Of a stretch of 25,080 nucleotides of DNA, positions 22,641 through 25,080 are shown piece after piece; the stretch's first letter is position 1, and every line of letters begins with the position of its first letter. The position numbers and the translations under genes were made by a program. The stretch spans positions 1 through 25,080 of the forward strand of contig WJJB01000209.1 of the NCBI GenBank assembly GCA_014729935.1. Direction: 5' to 3'. Source of the DNA: Candidatus Bathyarchaeota archaeon. GTDB taxonomy: Archaea; Asgardarchaeota; Lokiarchaeia; Sigyniarchaeales; Sigyniarchaeaceae. The notes beneath the pieces are model-generated. The model was given only the letters and a program-made list of their open reading frames with translations, ran no database searches and was not told where the DNA came from.

Positions 22641-23653
22641 GTGAATCTAGAGATAAGAACTCCAAGCCGTATACACGCTACCCTTATTGATATGAATGGG
22701 AGCCTCGGGCGTGTTGATGGTGGATTCGGATTTACCATTGAAAATCCAGGTTGGGTTATTAAATTTGAGACAACTAGCGACGATTCTGTGAATGTATATT
22801 GTAACGAATATCGCGATGCAGATCATTTTCGAAACTTGGTAATGCAGATCATGGAAAGGATGAATATCACCTCTCGTGATGCTAGCTGTGATATTCATAT
22901 TACCTCTCAAGTCTTGGAACATGTTGGTTTAGGGTCAAAAACACAATTTCTGTTTGGGGTTGCGGAGGGATTATCAAGGCTTACCCGCAAAGCTCCAGAA
23001 GCTCGGACAAGGGCTAAATACGCTGCATACACCGGAAGGGGTGGCACTTCAGGTATAGGAATAACATCTTTTTCCACGGGGGAGCAATTCTCGATGGAGG
23101 GCATACCTTCGGTAAGAACGGTGAGAAAAACACGTTTTTGCCTTCTTCTGCATCACGAGCAGGTCCAGCCCCGGTTCTCTACCATCGTTCCATGCCAAGG
23201 GAATGGCAAGTGGTGTTAGCAATCCCGGAACTTCACAAGGGTGCTCATGACCAACAAGAGGTGAATATCTTCCAGGAATATTGCCCCGTGTCCATTAAAG
23301 ATGTGAGAACCTTGTGTCACCTGTTACTCATGGTCATTCTTCCTGCCATTGAAACGAGATCTTTTTCATCTCTATGTGAGGGTATTAACAGGATTCAATC
23401 TACTGGATTCAAGAAAGTTGAAATAGACATCAGGGGAGATTCCATCAAAACGCTCATGGAACAATTGAAAGATGCAGGAGCACCTTGCGTCGGCATGTCT
23501 AGTTTCGGGCCAACGCTTTATGCGCTAGCTCGCAACAATCAACAAGCAGAGGAAATCCGCGACAATGTACTTGGTCTTGGTTACCCAATGAGAGAATGTA
23601 TCATCACGAGATTCAATAACCACGGGGCAGAAGTTAAACTATTGGATGGATGA
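22641..23653 (+). CDS. mptG: Beta-ribofuranosylaminobenzene 5'-phosphate synthase, broken by a one-base frameshift
   Basis: First committed enzyme of the tetrahydromethanopterin side arm: it joins PRPP with 4-hydroxybenzoate or 4-aminobenzoate, releasing CO2 and pyrophosphate. It is a GHMP-kinase-fold protein. The first frame (22641 to ~23082) has RTPSRIHATLIDMNGSLGRV, VGLGSKTQF and GRGGTSGIG. The second frame (from ~23081 to 23653) continues AILDGGHTFG, PSSASRAGPAP, VVLAIPELHKGAHDQQE, VNIFQEYCP and GAPCVGMSSFGPT. The break falls in G5 at 23078-23082; one extra G would restore ACG-GGG-GGA-GCA and a continuous ~337-aa protein with all family motifs. A single-base sequencing or assembly error is most likely; a recent mutation or -1 slippage on the G-run is possible. 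Start GTG 22641 has GGATGA seven bases upstream. mptD overlaps its stop. Confidence 0.88.
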
Positions 23654-24072
23654 GAACCATGAACCAGGAAACCGATAATGCATCGAAATTCTTTCCTGCT
23701 GGAATAACCGATCGGGAAAGGGCATGTTTCGAAACTGGAATCAAGCTTGGAGCGATCTTTCACAGCATTCTACGCCTTCCAGTCATGAACAAGCGAGAAA
23801 TATTAGAACGCATTCAAGTTGGTTTAGAAGGTGCATTTGAATGTCAACCATTTGTAAAGGATGTTAATATAAAAATCTCCTTTCCAAGAACCGGAAAGTA
23901 TCTTAAAACAGATCAATACGATTATACATTGATCAATGAACAAATGGTTGAAGTTGATTTGGATCTGGAATACAATGACACCAAGATACATGCCAAGATC
24001 AAGTGGGTACCCGAAATGGAGTATCCCTTGATGTATATCCATGATATTAGTGAAACGGGCGGTATTTCATGA
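23650..24072 (+). CDS. mptD: Dihydroneopterin aldolase MptD (archaeal DUF381 type)
   Basis: Cleaves 7,8-dihydroneopterin to 6-hydroxymethyl-7,8-dihydropterin and glycolaldehyde in tetrahydromethanopterin biosynthesis. It resembles the archaeal MptD family rather than bacterial FolB. Matching stretches are TDRERACFETGIKLGAIFHS (about 20-39), CQPFVKDVNIKI (about 64-75), VEVDLDLEY (about 100-108) and the conserved C terminus MEYPLMYIHDI (about 124-134). About 137-140 aa; relatives are about 115-130, and the extra length is at the N terminus. ATG 23650 overlaps the mptG stop as ATGA, so translation is coupled; ATG 23659, with GGATGAG upstream, is equally possible. It converges on the membrane-protein gene with only two bases between the stops. 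Confidence 0.85.
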   Translation: MRTMNQETDNASKFFPAGITDRERACFETGIKLGAIFHSILRLPVMNKREILERIQVGLEGAFECQPFVKDVNIKISFPRTGKYLKTDQYDYTLINEQMVEVDLDLEYNDTKIHAKIKWVPEMEYPLMYIHDISETGGIS

Positions 24073-24074
24073 TT

Positions 24075-24653
24075 CTATTGATCAATCGGCTCGAGACATC
24101 GAACGCATAGGCGCGGATTAGAGTTGTAGATGGTGCCACATGAAGGGCACTCGAGGAGGCTGATCCCCGATTCACATTCCTTTTCTTTTCTTTCCTTGAT
24201 TTTGTGCATTAGTTTTGATACTACAATGGCGGGGATAACTTGAAGGAGAAGGATGATGGAGATGTGATATAAAAGAGAGAAAAAGAAATCCTGATCATTA
24301 CTTGCCATGATTCCAGGAACAATTTCAGAATGCAGGTATAACCCGAAGAACCAAGTGAAAAAGGCTATTGCTGAAGTCACGATCATGAATTTTTTCCTGT
24401 TGGGAGATATCAATGTAAAAAGGAACAGGAGAATGGATAATCTTGCCAAATTCAGCGGTTGATTCAGGAAGATGATCCCTGCAAACCATGACAGCAAACT
24501 GATTTCAAACTCGTTAATGCCTGCCGACTGAAGGTCTCCCTGCCAATCTTGGGGGTATTGTACCATGAAAAGAGGTAGGAGGATGTATAGAAGACAAAAT
24601 GCAAGAACATGGATAGCATGGAGTGCAGGATTCAATTTCCCTGTTGTTTTCAT
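24075..24653 (-). CDS. Membrane protein with C-terminal zinc ribbon, unknown function
   Basis: A 192-aa protein with about four membrane helices: about 10-31, 50-66, 68-83 or 88-108, and 125-148 (FFFSLLYHISIILLLQVIPA). A basic cytosolic linker follows (about 152-160, KLMHKIKERKEKE), then a C-terminal zinc ribbon CPSCGTIYNSNPRLCVRC (about 169-186) with the CxxC...CxxC spacing of rubredoxin-like knuckles. I do not recognise the family. Zinc ribbons at the ends of small membrane proteins are common in Asgard and other archaeal genomes, usually without known roles. It follows the acidic Pro/Ala-rich gene by 28 bases on the same strand and may be cotranscribed. No Shine-Dalgarno motif is visible. 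Confidence 0.75.
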   Translation of the reverse strand: MKTTGKLNPALHAIHVLAFCLLYILLPLFMVQYPQDWQGDLQSAGINEFEISLLSWFAGIIFLNQPLNLARLSILLFLFTLISPNRKKFMIVTSAIAFFTWFFGLYLHSEIVPGIMASNDQDFFFSLLYHISIILLLQVIPAIVVSKLMHKIKERKEKECESGISLLECPSCGTIYNSNPRLCVRCLEPIDQ

Positions 24654-24681
24654 GTAGAAGACCGTCTTGGAGAATTAATGC

Positions 24682-25080
24682 TTACGTGTCATCCTCTTCT
24701 TCCCAGCCTAGCGCTTTCAAGGCATCGCTCATGGAATCCTGTTCTTGGATGACTACATCCTTCCCTGCATCTTTATCCATGTCGAAATCAAAATTATATT
24801 CATCCGCTTCTTGGAAGAATGGTGGAATATCTGCAGATTCTTTAGCAGGTTCTTGTGCTTCAGCCTGTGAAGGACCGGGAGGTTTCACTTCTTCACTTGC
24901 AACGGTTGGCGGGGTTCTTGCTTCAACAGGAGTCTTACTTGGAACTGGCGCGCTTGTTGCAGGTGTAGCATCGGCAGTGCGGGCGGGGGCGGGCGTGGCA
25001 TCCTCTTGCTGTGATTCTTCAACTCCTTCCGTTACCCCGAATGGATTCAATTGTTCATCGCTCAATGGAATGGGTGGTAC
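24682..25080 (-). CDS. Acidic Pro/Ala-rich protein, C-terminal part only (runs off the window)
   Basis: The frame is open to base 25080, so the start lies at the edge or outside the window; an in-frame TTG at 25065 is the first possible start inside it. What remains (about 130 residues) is low in complexity: a Pro/Ala/Thr/Glu-rich disordered stretch of ~75 residues, then an acidic segment with aromatic residues (PPFFQEADEYNFDFDMD), and a short final helix SMSDALKALGWEEEDDT. This could be the flexible tail of a larger protein with a short C-terminal binding motif. Composition alone does not give a function, and the end does not match the usual MIM1 pattern of ESCRT-III tails closely. Confidence 0.6.
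   Translation of the reverse strand, partial: VPPIPLSDEQLNPFGVTEGVEESQQEDATPAPARTADATPATSAPVPSKTPVEARTPPTVASEEVKPPGPSQAEAQEPAKESADIPPFFQEADEYNFDFDMDKDAGKDVVIQEQDSMSDALKALGWEEEDDT

Noticed and set aside
1..25080. CRISPR arrays, transposases, integrases, phage or toxin-antitoxin genes
   Set aside because: No spaced direct repeats, terminal inverted repeats or recognisable mobile-element proteins were seen by eye.

Overview
The window reads as archaeal chromosome, almost certainly from an Asgard archaeon. It encodes three ESCRT proteins: an MIT-domain Vps4 ATPase, a Vps25 with both winged helices, and an EAP30-type Vps22/36 protein. These sit beside standard archaeal genes: Cbf5, ribosomal protein L14e, archaeal SecY, the wyosine enzyme Taw1, a tetraether-lipid radical SAM enzyme and methanopterin-synthesis genes. 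Genes are tightly packed, Shine-Dalgarno motifs of the GGTGA/GGAGG kind precede many starts, and T-rich stretches follow several ends. The sequence does not allow a lineage below Asgard to be named.

Layout. 1-6 kb: an unrecognised protein, a GT8-like glycosyltransferase, a GFO/IDH/MocA oxidoreductase on the minus strand with a structured leader, then a Tes-type (COG1964) radical SAM enzyme translationally coupled to a 90-aa helical protein. 6.2-9.5 kb: an intron-rich tRNA-Trp and one long ORF fusing E2 and E3 of a 2-oxoacid dehydrogenase complex. 9.6-13.6 kb: a sugar-phosphate nucleotidylyltransferase, Vps22-like (+), then Vps4 and Vps25 (-). 13.8-19.3 kb, all minus strand: L14e, Cbf5, an RsmC-like methyltransferase, an intron-containing tRNA-Ser(GGA), Taw1 with an inserted winged helix, and SecY. 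19.5-24 kb: a CooC-like nickel ATPase and cofactor genes (DUF98 chorismate lyase, a PurM/SelD-like protein, beta-RFAP synthase broken by one missing base, MptD). 24-25 kb: a membrane protein with a zinc ribbon and a partial acidic Pro/Ala-rich protein.

How it fits together. CooC with three methanopterin-pathway proteins points to a tetrahydromethanopterin-linked, CODH-containing C1 metabolism (Wood-Ljungdahl type). The ESCRT genes point to membrane remodelling, and the Tes-like enzyme to membrane-spanning tetraether lipids.

The least expected items are the two tRNA genes, which I resolve by hand into perfect cloverleaves only after removing three introns (Trp: D-loop, 29/30, 37/38) and two introns (Ser: 37/38, T-loop). 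Next are the E2-E3 fusion, the roughly 85-residue winged-helix insertion in Taw1, and the long N-terminal extension of Vps25. No CRISPR array, insertion sequence or phage gene was seen.
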